Shown here one piece after another: positions 13,840 to 22,773 of a stretch of 26,187 nucleotides of DNA. Made by a program: the position numbers and the translations under genes. Position 1 is the stretch's first letter. Every line of letters begins with the position of its first letter. The stretch lies in assembly GCA_964405375.1 (NCBI GenBank), contig CAYONQ010000031.1, positions 1 through 26,187 of the forward strand, in the 5' to 3' direction. This DNA is from CAYONQ01 sp964405375. Its GTDB lineage: Bacteria > Planctomycetota > Phycisphaerae > Sedimentisphaerales > Anaerobacaceae. The notes below the pieces were generated by a model. The model had not been told where the DNA came from, searched no databases, and was given only the letters and a program-made list of their open reading frames with translations.

Positions 13840-14969
13840 TCCGAATCGTTAGCCGCCGGTTTACCATCAACTTTGACAGAGCCGGGTTTTCGTTGTTTTA
13901 TGTATTTTTCTGCGGCGGTGGTTTTGATAATTTTATACTGAGGCGGTGGAGATATTAAAATTGCTTCGGTCTGTGGTATCGACTCGATTAAGGCGAGGCC
14001 TTTTTGCTGGCCCAATACGCTGACCGCTGTAGCCAGTGCGTCTGCGTCGGCTGCATTGGGAGCAATGACGGTTACGCTGGCCAATTTGTCGCTGCCGTAG
14101 CCGGTTTTCGTATCGATGATGTGGCTGTACCTTTTGCCCCCTATCAAAACGAACCGGCGGTAGTCGCCGCTTGTAGCAACTGCTGAATCCTTCAAATTCA
14201 GTACCACCAAATATTGGGTGGAGTTAATAACCGTTTCTGTTTCAGCAGGGTTCTGCAGGCCGATTAGCCATTCGCTTTTGCCCTGTGGCGGTGCACCGAA
14301 GGCGCGAATGTCGCCGCCGACATCAACCATACCGCCGATTGCGCCGGCTGTTCGCATTGCTTCAACGGCCTTATCGATTGCGTAGCCCTTCGCTATGCCG
14401 CCGGCGTCGAGCTTCATACCGTCAACGGCAAAACGGACGGTCATATTATCAGCGTCGAGTATGAGCTTTTCGTAACCGACCTTGGCGCGGGCCTCGGCTA
14501 ACTTATCATCGCTCGGAACGGAATTCGCCTCCTCTGCCAAGTGCCACAGCTCAGTCAACGCCCCGACCGTAATGTCAAAGGCGCCTTCGGAGAGCTTGCT
14601 GAACTGAACTGCTTTTTGCAGGACCTCAAAGGTCGGCTTGCTTACACGCACGGGTTCTTTATAGGCATTACGATTTATCCTGCTTATCTCCGAGTCGGGT
14701 TTGTAGGTGCTGCACAGGTCTTCAATGCTGTAAAGCTGCTGGAGGGCTGACTCGATGGCACTTTTGGCCGTGGTTGAATCCGCCGCAACGGCAACGACAC
14801 GGGCGATTGTCCCCATAACCAGCCGATAACCGCTGTCAACATCGACCCGGCCTTTCGGCCAATCTCGTGAAGCGTGAAGCGTGAAGCGTGAAGCGAAATA
14901 GGATAACGCTGCAATCAAAAAGATACCAACAACGATTCCAACAGCAACCCGGCGATTGTTCTTGTTCAT
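13773..14969 (-). CDS. apbE: FAD:protein FMN transferase (ApbE)
   Basis: ApbE transfers FMN from FAD to a threonine of target proteins; its expected targets here are RnfD and RnfG. The 398-residue product has a membrane anchor (about 7-28) without a lipobox cysteine, MGTIARVVAVA, EDLCSTYKPDSEISRIN, GAFDITVGAL, KLDAGGIAKGYAID, VDVGGDIRAFG and the metal-site SHIIDTKTG (usually HIIDP). The start at 14969 follows AAAGG; an upstream in-frame ATG at 15029 has no such site. Residues just after the anchor (FASRFTLHASRDW) are encoded by four perfect GTGAAGC heptamers on the plus strand. The last roughly 35-40 residues extend past the usual ApbE end, antisense to rnfB. Confidence 0.93.
   Translation of the reverse strand: MNKNNRRVAVGIVVGIFLIAALSYFASRFTLHASRDWPKGRVDVDSGYRLVMGTIARVVAVAADSTTAKSAIESALQQLYSIEDLCSTYKPDSEISRINRNAYKEPVRVSKPTFEVLQKAVQFSKLSEGAFDITVGALTELWHLAEEANSVPSDDKLAEARAKVGYEKLILDADNMTVRFAVDGMKLDAGGIAKGYAIDKAVEAMRTAGAIGGMVDVGGDIRAFGAPPQGKSEWLIGLQNPAETETVINSTQYLVVLNLKDSAVATSGDYRRFVLIGGKRYSHIIDTKTGYGSDKLASVTVIAPNAADADALATAVSVLGQQKGLALIESIPQTEAILISPPPQYKIIKTTAAEKYIKQRKPGSVKVDGKPAANDSDYAFVAAAGFCLGWRGAGADLP
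14867..14894 (+). repeat. Four perfect GTGAAGC heptamers inside apbE
   Basis: Four identical 7-mers in tandem, read in frame as part of the linker after the ApbE membrane anchor. The CGTGAAG register matches the CGT-core heptamer family of the intergenic arrays. Confidence 0.85.
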
Positions 14970-15038
14970 AAGAGGCCTTTCGACACACAGCAATTGATAA
15001 TTGAACAATAATAAATAGAAAGTGGTCAATAATCAATT

Positions 15039-15044
15039 TATAAT
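15039..15044 (+). promoter_or_regulatory. TATAAT box 6 nt before the GTG start of the radical SAM gene
   Basis: A perfect -10 box ends at 15044 and the GTG begins at 15051. No good -35 hexamer and no ribosome binding site are visible. The spacing equals that at ispG and would give a leaderless mRNA. Confidence 0.4.
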
Positions 15045-15050
15045 GCCGTT

Positions 15051-16856
15051 GTGAATAAGAAAGAAGTAACGATATTAGCCGACCGCATCGACCGGGAGTT
15101 TCTGCCGTTTGTTCGCAGGCCCGGCAGATACATCGGCGGCGAGATAAACCAGATTAAAAAAGACCTCTCGCAATGCGAGCTGACTATCGCTTTGTGTTTT
15201 CCTGATATTTACGAGGTGGCAATGAGCTATACGGGTCTGGCGATTATTTACGATATTCTAAATAAAATCGATGGTGTTGCCGCCGAGCGGGTCTTTGCGC
15301 CGTGGGTTGACGCTGAAAAGGTAATGCGCCAGAAAGAAATCCCGCTATTTAGCTTAGAGTCCAAAGCGGCCTTGAAAGGTTTCGACATCGTCGGCTTTAG
15401 CTTAACCAACGAGCTTTGTTACACCAATGTGCTCAATATGCTCGACCTCGGCGGCGTAAATATCCGCAGCGGCAGCCGAGATGAAAACGACCCGCTGATA
15501 ATTGCCGGCGGAAGCGTTGCAAATTACTGCGAGCCGATGGCCGATTTTATCGACCTGTTTGTGTTAGGCGAGGGCGAAGGGCTGGTGGTTGAGCTGGCAC
15601 AATTTGTCAAGCGTGAGAAATGGGCCGGCACAACAAAAACCCAAATCCTTTTACACGCCGCCAAACAATTTGAATGGGCGTATGTCCCTTTCCTTTATAA
15701 ATTCGAATACCAGGATGCGAAGATAAAATCATTCGAGCCAACTGTGCCCGACTTACCGAGCCGATTCGAAAATGCCGTCGTCGAGGACTTTGAAAATGCC
15801 GCTGTTCCGCTTGCGCCGATAGTTCCCTTCACACAGCCCGTTCACGAACGAGCCAGCATTGAGATTATGCGTGGCTGTCCGGGCAGGTGTCTGTTCTGCC
15901 AGGCGAGCTTCTGCAGGAGGCCTGTTCGCTATCGCAGCGTTGAAAAAATCGTTGATTTAGCAAAGGCCTGTTACCATTCAAGCGGGTTTGACACAGTGGG
16001 ATTATTGAGCTTATCGAGCGCCGATTACCCGAAGCTCGAAGAATTAACCACTCGGCTGGATGAGTATTTTCAAGACAGGCACGTAGGGCTATCGCTGCCG
16101 AGCTTACGTGTTGCCCAGCAGTTAAAACTGATTCCGCAGCTGATGACCAACGTCAGAAAAAGCGGGCTGACGATTGCCGTCGAGGCCGCCAACGAAAGTA
16201 TAAGGCGGATTATCAATAAGCCGCTTAAAGACGAGGATTTGTTTGCCGCAGTAGAGGCGGCTTATCGGGCCGGCTGGCAGCGGCTGAAACTGTACTTCAT
16301 AGTGGGGCTGCCCGGCGAGACCGAAGAGGACATAAAACAGATTGCGGAATTGTCCTTTCAACTGGCGCAGCTTCGCAAGGGAATTGACGGCAAAACAGGA
16401 CAAATCAACGTTACGATAAGCTGGCTTGTTCCCAAGCCGCATACGCCGCTGGGATGGCTGGGGCAAAGAGCAAGGTCTTACTTTGAGAACGCAAAACAAT
16501 TGATACTAAATGAGAAAAGGAAACTTCGCGCAAGGTCGGTGCAGTTTAAGTTCCACGATATAGACCGCAGCGTTCTGGAATCGGCGATAGCCCGAGGCGA
16601 CAGGCGGTTAGGCAGCGTTATCGAATCGGCGTGGCAGGCCGGTGCAAAATTCGATTTGTGGGACGAGTGTTTCGATGCCGCTATATGGCGGACAGCATTT
16701 GAGAGGTTCGGCTTCGGTCTGGAGGACTTTGCACAAAAGCAGTTCGCCTCTGATGAAATTCTGCCGTGGGAGCATTTGGGCGGCCCGGATAAAAAATATC
16801 TACTTAGCCATTTAGATAAGGCGATGAAAAAAGTGGAAAATGGATTGATGCGTTGA
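15051..16856 (+). CDS. B12-binding radical SAM protein (TIGR03960-like)
   Basis: The 601-residue product has an N-terminal cobalamin-binding-like domain (about 40-200; IALCFPDIYEVAMSYTGLAI, GGSVANYCEPMADFIDLFVL) and a radical SAM domain with C276-x3-C280-x2-C283 (MRGCPGRCLFCQ) for the [4Fe-4S] cluster. YFIVGLPGETEEDI and the VSWLVPKPHTP-type segment (ISWLVPKPHTPLGW) are typical of the TIGR03960 group. The reaction is unknown. In many genomes a TIGR03936/DUF2344 partner follows; none is present here. The start is GTG without a ribosome binding site; the next in-frame ATG (about residue 58) would remove conserved sequence. It is divergent from apbE, with an 81-bp gap. Confidence 0.88.
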   Translation: MNKKEVTILADRIDREFLPFVRRPGRYIGGEINQIKKDLSQCELTIALCFPDIYEVAMSYTGLAIIYDILNKIDGVAAERVFAPWVDAEKVMRQKEIPLFSLESKAALKGFDIVGFSLTNELCYTNVLNMLDLGGVNIRSGSRDENDPLIIAGGSVANYCEPMADFIDLFVLGEGEGLVVELAQFVKREKWAGTTKTQILLHAAKQFEWAYVPFLYKFEYQDAKIKSFEPTVPDLPSRFENAVVEDFENAAVPLAPIVPFTQPVHERASIEIMRGCPGRCLFCQASFCRRPVRYRSVEKIVDLAKACYHSSGFDTVGLLSLSSADYPKLEELTTRLDEYFQDRHVGLSLPSLRVAQQLKLIPQLMTNVRKSGLTIAVEAANESIRRIINKPLKDEDLFAAVEAAYRAGWQRLKLYFIVGLPGETEEDIKQIAELSFQLAQLRKGIDGKTGQINVTISWLVPKPHTPLGWLGQRARSYFENAKQLILNEKRKLRARSVQFKFHDIDRSVLESAIARGDRRLGSVIESAWQAGAKFDLWDECFDAAIWRTAFERFGFGLEDFAQKQFASDEILPWEHLGGPDKKYLLSHLDKAMKKVENGLMR

Positions 16857-16890
16857 TGCGTGAATCCGTTCACTCCTCCACGCTTCCACT
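16832..16890. terminator. Inverted repeat between convergent genes
   Basis: AGTGGA (16832-16837) pairs with TCCACT (16885-16890), enclosing GTGAA-TCCG-TTCAC (16860-16873). On the plus strand ATTTTATATTTTC follows. It may terminate the radical SAM gene; the minus-strand LOG gene ends just beyond it. Confidence 0.35.
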
Positions 16891-16893
16891 ATT

Positions 16894-17583
16894 TTATATT
16901 TTCTTCATTCCCGGCGGCAGTTCTATTCCAACGCGACCCCGCGCCTCTTTGAAATCCACTATGATTTTAACGGCGGCTTCCGGCTCATCGACCATTGTAA
17001 AGACGTCCATATCTTCAGGGCTGATAAAATTGTTCTCTTTGAGCATCTTTTTCTTCATCCAGTCAACCAGGCCACTCCAGTAATCGCTGCCCATCAAAAT
17101 CACGGGGAAAGAGGCCTGTTTTAACGTTTGAATCAAGACCAGCGACTCGGAAAACTCATCCATAGTTCCGTAACCGCCCGGGAAGACTATAAAACCGTGG
17201 GCGTATTTCAGGAACATAACCTTACGACAGAAAAAATACCGGAAGTTCAGTGACAGGTTCTGGTACTCGTTTGGCACCTGCTCCATCGGCAGCTCGATGT
17301 TAAGGCCGATGCTCTTGCCGTCCGCTTCTGCGGCGCCTTTATTTGCCGCTTCCATAATCCCGCTGCCGCCGCCTGTTATTACGGCAAAGCCGGCCTTCAC
17401 TGCCTGGCGGGCAGTCTCCCGCGCAAGCTCGTAATATGGCTGCTTCGGTTTTGCGCGGGACGAGCCAAAGAATGATACCGCCGGGCCGATAGAGGAAAGC
17501 TCGTCAAAGCCCTCCACGAACTCAGCCATTACCCTGAATATCCGCCAGAGGTCCTGAACCGGAGTGCTGACAAAATCCATCAT
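16894..17583 (-). CDS. LOG-family Rossmann-fold protein (TIGR00730)
   Basis: The 229-residue product carries the LOG signature: AVSFFGSSRAK, ITGGGSGIMEAANKGA and the active-site P135-GGYGTMDE. Family members hydrolyse nucleoside 5'-monophosphates at the N-glycosidic bond (cytokinin riboside monophosphate phosphoribohydrolase in plants; broader nucleotide housekeeping in bacteria). The bacterial substrate cannot be read from sequence. A strong AAGGAGG lies 6 nt before the ATG, and the gene follows nth by about 50 bp on the same strand. Confidence 0.9.
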   Translation of the reverse strand: MMDFVSTPVQDLWRIFRVMAEFVEGFDELSSIGPAVSFFGSSRAKPKQPYYELARETARQAVKAGFAVITGGGSGIMEAANKGAAEADGKSIGLNIELPMEQVPNEYQNLSLNFRYFFCRKVMFLKYAHGFIVFPGGYGTMDEFSESLVLIQTLKQASFPVILMGSDYWSGLVDWMKKKMLKENNFISPEDMDVFTMVDEPEAAVKIIVDFKEARGRVGIELPPGMKKI

Positions 17584-17634
17584 ACATATCCTCCTTCAAA
17601 TTTTGCCCTGCACCAGGGGGGTGCAGAACGGGAT

Positions 17635-18324
17635 TTACCGTAAAGCCGGGTTGCTCGCAGCAGGGCAGAATTCGGCAATCCGGCAATTCTCACAATCGGG
17701 CTTACGGGCGCTACAGACATTTCGCCCGTGAAAAATCAACAGGTGACTAAACAGCGTCCAGCGCCTTTTAGGTACTATTTCGGCCAAATCGAATTCCAAC
17801 TTTACCGCATTGCTGTTTTCGGAAAGTCCCAGCCGCCGGCTTAAACGAATAACGTGCGTGTCGCAGGCGATAGCCGGTTTTCCGAAGGCGTTGCCCAGTA
17901 CGACATTTGCCGTTTTTCTGCCCACACCCGGCAGTTTCAAAAGCTCGTCCATTGTATCAGGGACCTTGCCGTCGAACCGCTCAATGAGTGCTGTGCAGGC
18001 GCCCTTGATGCTGATTGCCTTGTTGTGGTAAAAGCCCGTGCTTTTGATGTCCAGTTCGATGTCTTTTGTATCGGCTTTTACCCAGTTGCTTGCTGATTTG
18101 TATTTTTTGAATAAATCTTTGGTTACCATATTGACCCGCACATCCGTGCATTGGGCCGACAGGATAGTTGCGATAAGAAGCTCAAGCGGATTTCTAAAGT
18201 TAAGGGCGGTCCTGGCGCCGGGATAGAGTTTTTCCAGTGCCGGCAGGATTTTTTTGACCCTTTCCGCCGCCTGTCGTTTATCGACCTTTACCTTTGCCTT
18301 TTTTGCCGTTGTTTTTTTTGCCAT
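17635..18324 (-). CDS. nth: Endonuclease III (DNA glycosylase/AP lyase)
   Basis: Nth removes oxidised pyrimidines and cleaves the abasic site in base-excision repair. The 229-residue product has the helix-hairpin-helix LPGVGRKTANVVLG with catalytic K137, catalytic D155 in CDTHVIRLSRRLGL (18 residues apart, as in E. coli K120/D138), and the C-terminal [4Fe-4S] loop CSARKPDCENCRIAEFC. A Lys-rich N-terminal extension of about 20 residues (MAKKTTAKKAKVKVDKRQA) precedes the domain. Only 2 nt separate it from the dsbD stop, so they are co-transcribed. Confidence 0.96.
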   Translation of the reverse strand: MAKKTTAKKAKVKVDKRQAAERVKKILPALEKLYPGARTALNFRNPLELLIATILSAQCTDVRVNMVTKDLFKKYKSASNWVKADTKDIELDIKSTGFYHNKAISIKGACTALIERFDGKVPDTMDELLKLPGVGRKTANVVLGNAFGKPAIACDTHVIRLSRRLGLSENSNAVKLEFDLAEIVPKRRWTLFSHLLIFHGRNVCSARKPDCENCRIAEFCPAASNPALR

Positions 18325-18326
18325 AG

Positions 18327-20132
18327 CTATTGTCGGGGAGAAAGCCCTTTCAGATGCGTTTTTAATTCATCGGCGAAGGCCAAACCGTGCCACCTGACCG
18401 GCTCTTTCTCGCCGGGTATAAACAGGATGCTCACCGGCACACCCGGCTCATTATAGACATCCTTCAAGGCAACCGTCGCAGGATAATCCCTTAGCGTGGT
18501 ATCGGCCTTGATTGTCAAAACGTCCTTTTGCTCGATTAGCTCTGCGATATCCTTGCGGGAATAAACCATCTTTTCCACCACGGTACAGCTCAGGCACCAG
18601 TCGGCGGTAAATTCAATCAAGACTGGCCGGTTCTGTGTTAAAGCCCTTTCCACCAAATCGGCGTCGTAGCTCTGCCAGGAAATTAGCTTCTCTGCAGGCG
18701 CAGGCAAAAATGCAGCTCCTGCCGCAACCGCCAGGACAATAGCGATAAATCGCACAATTAGCTTGCGGGATAATTTAGTATTGTAACCGACCCAGCCGGC
18801 CCACATCCAGACGCAAAAGCTAAGCACCACCGCAAAATACAAAAACCCCATTCTCCGCACCTGCGGCAGCGCCGCAAGCAGCTTTACGGCGATAATCAAG
18901 AGAACAAACCCAATCGTTCGCTTAAAAATTTCCATCCATTGTCCCGGCCTGGGGACACGTTTTAACAGGCCTGGCATTGAAGTCAATATCGCATAGGGCA
19001 CAGCCATCCCGACACCTATAAGCATAATCGCAACTGTGGCAAGAGGTATCCGCTGGGCCTGTGCCCAGGCGAAGGCCGCCGCCAGTATCGCAAAGCTGCA
19101 GGGCGTGCTCAAAACCGCCGCTAAAAATCCCATTCCAACAGCGCCTGTATATCCCTTACCCCCGCCGGCCTTGCCGGATATTGAAGACGGCACAGCGACA
19201 GTAAAGACATCGAACATAAATAGCGCCAGGACAACCAGCAAAAGCGCCATAGCGGCAATAAAGCTGGGGTTGCGGAACTGGTCTCCCCACTGCAGGACCG
19301 TGCCGTAAAAAATCTGTAAAACAATGTTTGCAGCAGCAAGACAGGCAAAGAACAGTAATATCCCCAGGCAAAAAGCGAGCCCCATCGCCACCGACTTACC
19401 TTTACTTTGTTTTGCCTGCTCAACAATCCGCATTACGATAAGAGGCAAGACCGGCCAGACGCACGGCATAACATTCAGCGACAACCCCGCCAAAAACGCC
19501 AGACCGAGTGCAAACCAAACAGAATAATCTGCCAACCGACTTACAGCCGATACCTTATCCTTTGCCGGCGGCTCTGCCAAATCCGGCAGCGTAAATTTTG
19601 CTTCGCCTATAGTAGTATCAAACGAAATTCGCACCTCCGTACTTAAATCTCCGAAATCCGGCATACGACATTGAAAGCCGGAGCACGCAGCGCCTTCGAT
19701 GCCAATTTTTACAACCTCTACCATATCCTCCGCTGAGCCGGTCTTAATATCAGCCACCGTAAAAGGCAAATATACGGTGAAGTTACCGCTGAATACCTCA
19801 AGCTCTTTGCCTAAAGATTTGTCAAAATATAATTGCGGCCGGGGAAATACCGGTTCGGAAAAACCTATTAACTCCTCATCAGGAGCTTTAACTTTGAGGT
19901 TCGTTCCGCCGGGGGCGGTCTTGGCAGATGCGTAAAAATGCCAGTTTTCCTTGAGTTGAAAGTGAATCGCCAGAGCGGACTTACTGTATGGATTGACAAA
20001 ACTATGCTGCTGCTCGACGGAAATAGTAACAATATCGGTTTTAATTAGACTGCCGGATGGTGGCGATGTGGCAAAACCATTAACCGCAAAAACCGAAATT
20101 AACCATAAGGTAACAGCAGTTTTTTTCTGCAT
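18327..20132 (-). CDS. dsbD: Thiol:disulfide interchange protein, DsbD family
   Basis: DsbD moves reducing power from cytoplasmic thioredoxin across the membrane to periplasmic proteins. The 601-residue product has a signal peptide, an N-terminal alpha-like domain with C150-SGFQ-C155, a multi-helix membrane domain with the cysteine pair C224 (NVMPCVWP) and C345 (STPCSF), and a C-terminal thioredoxin domain with W-C513-LS-C516. The distance between the membrane cysteines (121) is close to that of E. coli DsbD (122). It lies 47 bp after ftsH and 2 bp before nth on the same strand. Its role in cytochrome or envelope-protein maturation is inferred. Confidence 0.92.
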   Translation of the reverse strand: MQKKTAVTLWLISVFAVNGFATSPPSGSLIKTDIVTISVEQQHSFVNPYSKSALAIHFQLKENWHFYASAKTAPGGTNLKVKAPDEELIGFSEPVFPRPQLYFDKSLGKELEVFSGNFTVYLPFTVADIKTGSAEDMVEVVKIGIEGAACSGFQCRMPDFGDLSTEVRISFDTTIGEAKFTLPDLAEPPAKDKVSAVSRLADYSVWFALGLAFLAGLSLNVMPCVWPVLPLIVMRIVEQAKQSKGKSVAMGLAFCLGILLFFACLAAANIVLQIFYGTVLQWGDQFRNPSFIAAMALLLVVLALFMFDVFTVAVPSSISGKAGGGKGYTGAVGMGFLAAVLSTPCSFAILAAAFAWAQAQRIPLATVAIMLIGVGMAVPYAILTSMPGLLKRVPRPGQWMEIFKRTIGFVLLIIAVKLLAALPQVRRMGFLYFAVVLSFCVWMWAGWVGYNTKLSRKLIVRFIAIVLAVAAGAAFLPAPAEKLISWQSYDADLVERALTQNRPVLIEFTADWCLSCTVVEKMVYSRKDIAELIEQKDVLTIKADTTLRDYPATVALKDVYNEPGVPVSILFIPGEKEPVRWHGLAFADELKTHLKGLSPRQ

Positions 20133-20179
20133 AGAAGAATCTTATATTTAGCCCCACCTTTTACACGGCGTTTTTTATT

Positions 20180-22189
20180 CTATTTTTCCTCTGTGCTCTC
20201 GGCGTTCTCTGCGGTTGGTTTTTTCCCTTCTTCAGTCTTTGCCTGCTCGGCGGCCAGCAGGTCGCCAACCGTGGGCTTGTCCAACTCGCCGCCTTCCAGA
20301 ATCAATTTCACGTCGGCGGCGTCGAGAGTCTCGTACTTCAAAAGCGCCTTCGCTATCTGCTCAAGGTTGTCCTTATTGGCCTCTATTAGCTCTTTTGCCT
20401 TTTTATATGCCTCACCGGTAATCTGTTTTACCTCGCCGTCAATCGCCTCGGCTGTTTTTTCCGAATACTCCTTCTCGCCCGGCATCAGATACATCTGGTC
20501 TTTGGCCCCCGGCCCAAAATCCGGCTCGTAACTAATCAGCCCGAGCTGCTCACTCATACCCCAGGTCAAAATCATCTGCCTTGCGATTCTGGTGGCCTGC
20601 TGGATGTCCGATTGTGCGCCGCTGGATATATCATCGCAGAACATTTCTTCTGCGATTCGCCCGCTGAAACAGACCTGCAAAAGCGCCATACAATACTTTT
20701 TCGTGAACATTGTTCTGTCTTTTTCGGGCAGAGCGAAGGTCGCCCCGCCCATCGGCCCGCGCGGGATGATACTTACCTTGTGCAACGGGTCTGCGTCTTT
20801 CAGCAGGGATTGCACGAGCGTATGGCCGGCCTCGTGATAGGCGGTGATTTCTCTTTCCTTCTGGTCGATAACCCTGCTCTTTTTGGCTCTGCCCCACCTG
20901 ACCTTGTCGCGCGCCTCTTCCAAATCCGCCGTCTCGATGCAGTCCTTATTGGCCATAGTGGCCGCCAGGGCCGCCTCGTTAATAATGGCCGCCAGGTCGG
21001 CGCCGCTAAACATAGGTGTGCCTCGTGCCAGCCGCTCCAAATCGGCATTAGGTCCCAGCTTTACCTTCGCTGCGTGAACCTTCAAAATATCTAATCGGCC
21101 TCTTAAATCCGGCAGTGGAACAACTACCTGCCTGTCGAACCTGCCAGGCCGAGTCAATGCATGGTCAAGAATATCCGACCGGTTCGTCGCCGCAACCACT
21201 ATTACCTGGTCGTTCGTATCGAACCCGTCCATCTCAACGAGAATTGCATTCAGCGTCTGTTCGCGTTCGTCGTGACCGCCGCCGACATAGCCGGCGCCAC
21301 GTTTGCGGCCGATAGCATCAACCTCATCAAGGAAGATGATACAGGGCGAATTGTCCTTGGCCTGCTTGAAAAGGTCCCGCACCCGTGACGCCCCGACGCC
21401 GACAAACATCTCCACGAAATCACTGCCGGATATACTGAAGAACGGCACATCGGCCTGGCCGGCGATGGCCTTGGCAAGCAGCGTCTTTCCGCAGCCGGGA
21501 GGCCCTATAAGTAAGACTCCGCGGGGAATTCGGCCTCCCAATCGTTGAAATCTCTTGGGGTTTTTCAGAAATTCGATTATCTCGGCTACTTCTTCCTTCG
21601 CCTCTTCGATACCGGCCACATCCTTGAATGTAACCTTAGCCTTGTCCTTTCCTTGCAATTTATGCCTGCTTCGACCAAAGGACATAAGCATCCCGCCGGC
21701 GCCGCTGCGAAGGTTCCGCGCAAAGAAAAAATAGAAAATAGCGAGGATAATAAGTATTGGAAATATCATTTGCACGAGAGTGAAAAGCCAGGTAGGCGGC
21801 GGTGCAGTATCTATTTCTACGCCGTTGGCCCGCATCTTTCTGAGCAGCTCCTCGAGCCAGCCCTTGTGCAATTCAGGGCTATAGTTGACCTTAAAGCTCT
21901 TGCCGGCGGCATCCCCGGCCAGCTCATTGAATTCGCCCACTATCTCCATATCCTTTATGATAACAGTAGCGATATTATTCTGCTCAACGCTGTCGACAAA
22001 TTCATCCCACCTGATTTTCTCGGCAATCTGAAAAGGCCGCATCGTCAGTATGGCGGTCAGTATCACAGCCAAAATTACCAATAAGCTAAACGGCCCGCGC
22101 CTGTATTTCGGCATCGGCGGCTTTTTACCGCCTTTACCCTTGTCGTTGGCACCCTGCCGGGTCGGCTTTTTGTTTTTTCCGCTGCTCAT
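20180..22189 (-). CDS. ftsH: ATP-dependent zinc metalloprotease FtsH
   Basis: FtsH degrades misassembled membrane proteins and regulatory proteins. The 669-residue product has a Lys/Gly-rich cytoplasmic start, two membrane helices (about 33-52 and 137-157) around a periplasmic domain, an AAA+ module with Walker A GPPGCGKT (229-236), Walker B IIFLDEVDAIG and the second region of homology RPGRFDRQV, and the zinc site H452-E-A-G-H456. The C-terminal tail is Glu/Lys-rich and ends in AENAESTEEK; its DNA is an imperfect CTCTG-containing repeat, so the tail may be repeat-derived. It lies between lptE and dsbD in the same direction. Confidence 0.97.
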   Translation of the reverse strand: MSSGKNKKPTRQGANDKGKGGKKPPMPKYRRGPFSLLVILAVILTAILTMRPFQIAEKIRWDEFVDSVEQNNIATVIIKDMEIVGEFNELAGDAAGKSFKVNYSPELHKGWLEELLRKMRANGVEIDTAPPPTWLFTLVQMIFPILIILAIFYFFFARNLRSGAGGMLMSFGRSRHKLQGKDKAKVTFKDVAGIEEAKEEVAEIIEFLKNPKRFQRLGGRIPRGVLLIGPPGCGKTLLAKAIAGQADVPFFSISGSDFVEMFVGVGASRVRDLFKQAKDNSPCIIFLDEVDAIGRKRGAGYVGGGHDEREQTLNAILVEMDGFDTNDQVIVVAATNRSDILDHALTRPGRFDRQVVVPLPDLRGRLDILKVHAAKVKLGPNADLERLARGTPMFSGADLAAIINEAALAATMANKDCIETADLEEARDKVRWGRAKKSRVIDQKEREITAYHEAGHTLVQSLLKDADPLHKVSIIPRGPMGGATFALPEKDRTMFTKKYCMALLQVCFSGRIAEEMFCDDISSGAQSDIQQATRIARQMILTWGMSEQLGLISYEPDFGPGAKDQMYLMPGEKEYSEKTAEAIDGEVKQITGEAYKKAKELIEANKDNLEQIAKALLKYETLDAADVKLILEGGELDKPTVGDLLAAEQAKTEEGKKPTAENAESTEEK

Positions 22190-22212
22190 ACTTCACATCT
22201 CGTTTCAGGTCT

Positions 22213-22758
22213 TTACCATTGCTTTTCCATCAACTCTACGATTCTTTGTGCCAGATTGTTTGCTGCAACAGTCGAGGCATAATCGAAACCCTGATTTTGC
22301 CACGGTGAATAGCTGGCGGAGGCACTGACGGGGGCGTTATCTATCAGCAATTCCCCTGTTCTTAGATTTTCCCAGTTAACCACCGCCTGCAGCTGGACCT
22401 CTTTTTCGAGGGCCCGACCGGTCTCTCGCTCGCTGACCAATACCGATTCACCAACCCCTACTATCTGTCCGCTTATTACGGTGTCGCAGCGCTGCTGGCT
22501 GGAGATTACCTTATACGGCGTGTCCGACTCGATACGCTTGGCCAAAGCGTCAGTCAGCTCATATTCCACGCCGCGCCGAAAGCTGCGGTTATCAAACATC
22601 TCCACGCAAACACTTCTGACATCTTCCGGAAACAGCGACTCACCGGAATAGCCGTCCATCCCGGCACAACCGAAAAAACTAAAGCAAACCGTAATGATTA
22701 AACTCAGAGAAGATGCAAAAACAAAATGTCGATTTGCCCTGCCGTTTTCTGTATTCAT
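22213..22758 (-). CDS. lptE: LptE-like LPS-assembly lipoprotein
   Basis: The 181-residue product has a signal peptide ending in a lipobox-like FFGC (C31) and a domain with the LptE pattern: SVCVEMFDNRSFRRGVEYELTDALAKRIESDTPYKVIS, given here in shortened form as VEMFDNRSFRRGVEYELT, then DTVISGQIVG and a C-terminal AANNLAQRIVELM helix. LptE plugs the LptD barrel and helps insert lipopolysaccharide into the outer membrane. Its presence argues for a diderm envelope. It lies 15 bp after the BamD-like gene and 23 bp before ftsH. Confidence 0.8.
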   Translation of the reverse strand: MNTENGRANRHFVFASSLSLIITVCFSFFGCAGMDGYSGESLFPEDVRSVCVEMFDNRSFRRGVEYELTDALAKRIESDTPYKVISSQQRCDTVISGQIVGVGESVLVSERETGRALEKEVQLQAVVNWENLRTGELLIDNAPVSASASYSPWQNQGFDYASTVAANNLAQRIVELMEKQW

Positions 22759-22773
22759 CTTAATTTTGCCTTT

